Source: JAAYDK01 sp964543935 | Lineage (GTDB): Bacteria; Spirochaetota; Spirochaetia; Sphaerochaetales; Sphaerochaetaceae | Direction: 5' to 3' | Length of the DNA: 12,725 nt | Assembly: GCA_964543935.1 (NCBI GenBank) | Contig: CAZJAK010000065.1 | Span: 1-12,725, forward strand | Shown: positions 12,725 to 12,725 of the stretch, piece by piece | Position numbering within the stretch: position 1 is the stretch's first letter | Layout of the letters: each line of letters begins with the position of its first letter | Position numbers and translations under genes: made by a program | The notes under the pieces: generated by a model | Seen by the model: only the letters and a program-made list of their open reading frames with translations | The model's database searches: none | What the model was told of the DNA's origin: nothing

Positions 12725-12725
12725 A

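Noticed and set aside
1..12725. Mobile element, prophage, CRISPR array or defence system
   Set aside because: Every stretch is accounted for by conserved core genes; I saw no direct repeats, transposase, integrase or Cas-type motifs and no gene-free region above 165 bp.

Overview
This window is a dense stretch of bacterial chromosome, almost all housekeeping genes of translation, RNA processing, protein targeting and chromosome maintenance. I see no mobile element, CRISPR array or phage gene. The source is probably a spirochaete, and the roughly even base composition and gene content suggest something near Sphaerochaeta. The clues are a single-domain PUR-type nucleic-acid-binding protein of the kind known from Borrelia, a type II (eukaryote-like) isoleucyl-tRNA synthetase, and an SMC protein shorter than usual. 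The lineage is inferred from these traits, not from a database comparison.

Layout, left to right. (1) 1-1435, minus: the N-terminal 478 codons of ileS. It diverges from cca (1545-2900, plus), the CCA-adding enzyme, across a 109-bp region with back-to-back promoters. (2) 2906-5171, minus: an operon read from a clear promoter at 5234-5262, in the order C2HC-type unknown protein, coaD, rpmF, acpP, rnc. (3) 5335-8809, minus: the classical ffh-rpsP-khpA-rimM-trmD-rplS operon, with coupled and overlapping genes, ending at a strong intrinsic terminator (5289-5312). Its promoter lies inside the last codons of smc. (4) 8844-11684, minus: smc, diverging from rnhB (11798-12352, plus). (5) 12358-12724, minus: a tRNA-Gly(TCC) gene, then a terminator, then the small PUR-type protein gene, which faces rnhB tail to tail.

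Together the genes supply the translation machinery (IleRS, L32, S16, L19, RimM, TrmD, KhpA), tRNA end maturation (CCA enzyme; the tRNA gene here does not encode CCA), RNA processing (RNase III), membrane targeting (Ffh), chromosome structure and integrity (SMC, RNase HII), and CoA/acyl-carrier supply (CoaD, ACP).

The most interesting points are regulatory and architectural. Both plus-strand genes, cca and rnhB, have a promoter placed so that transcription would begin at the start codon itself (leaderless mRNAs). The smc promoter rules out the longer smc reading frame and favours a TTG start. The SMC protein has no recognisable hinge domain. A perfect 9-bp hairpin lies just inside rimM. The PUR-type gene has almost no room for its own promoter and sits directly behind a tRNA terminator. 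None of these amounts to a clearly new system; the window is mostly ordinary core genome.
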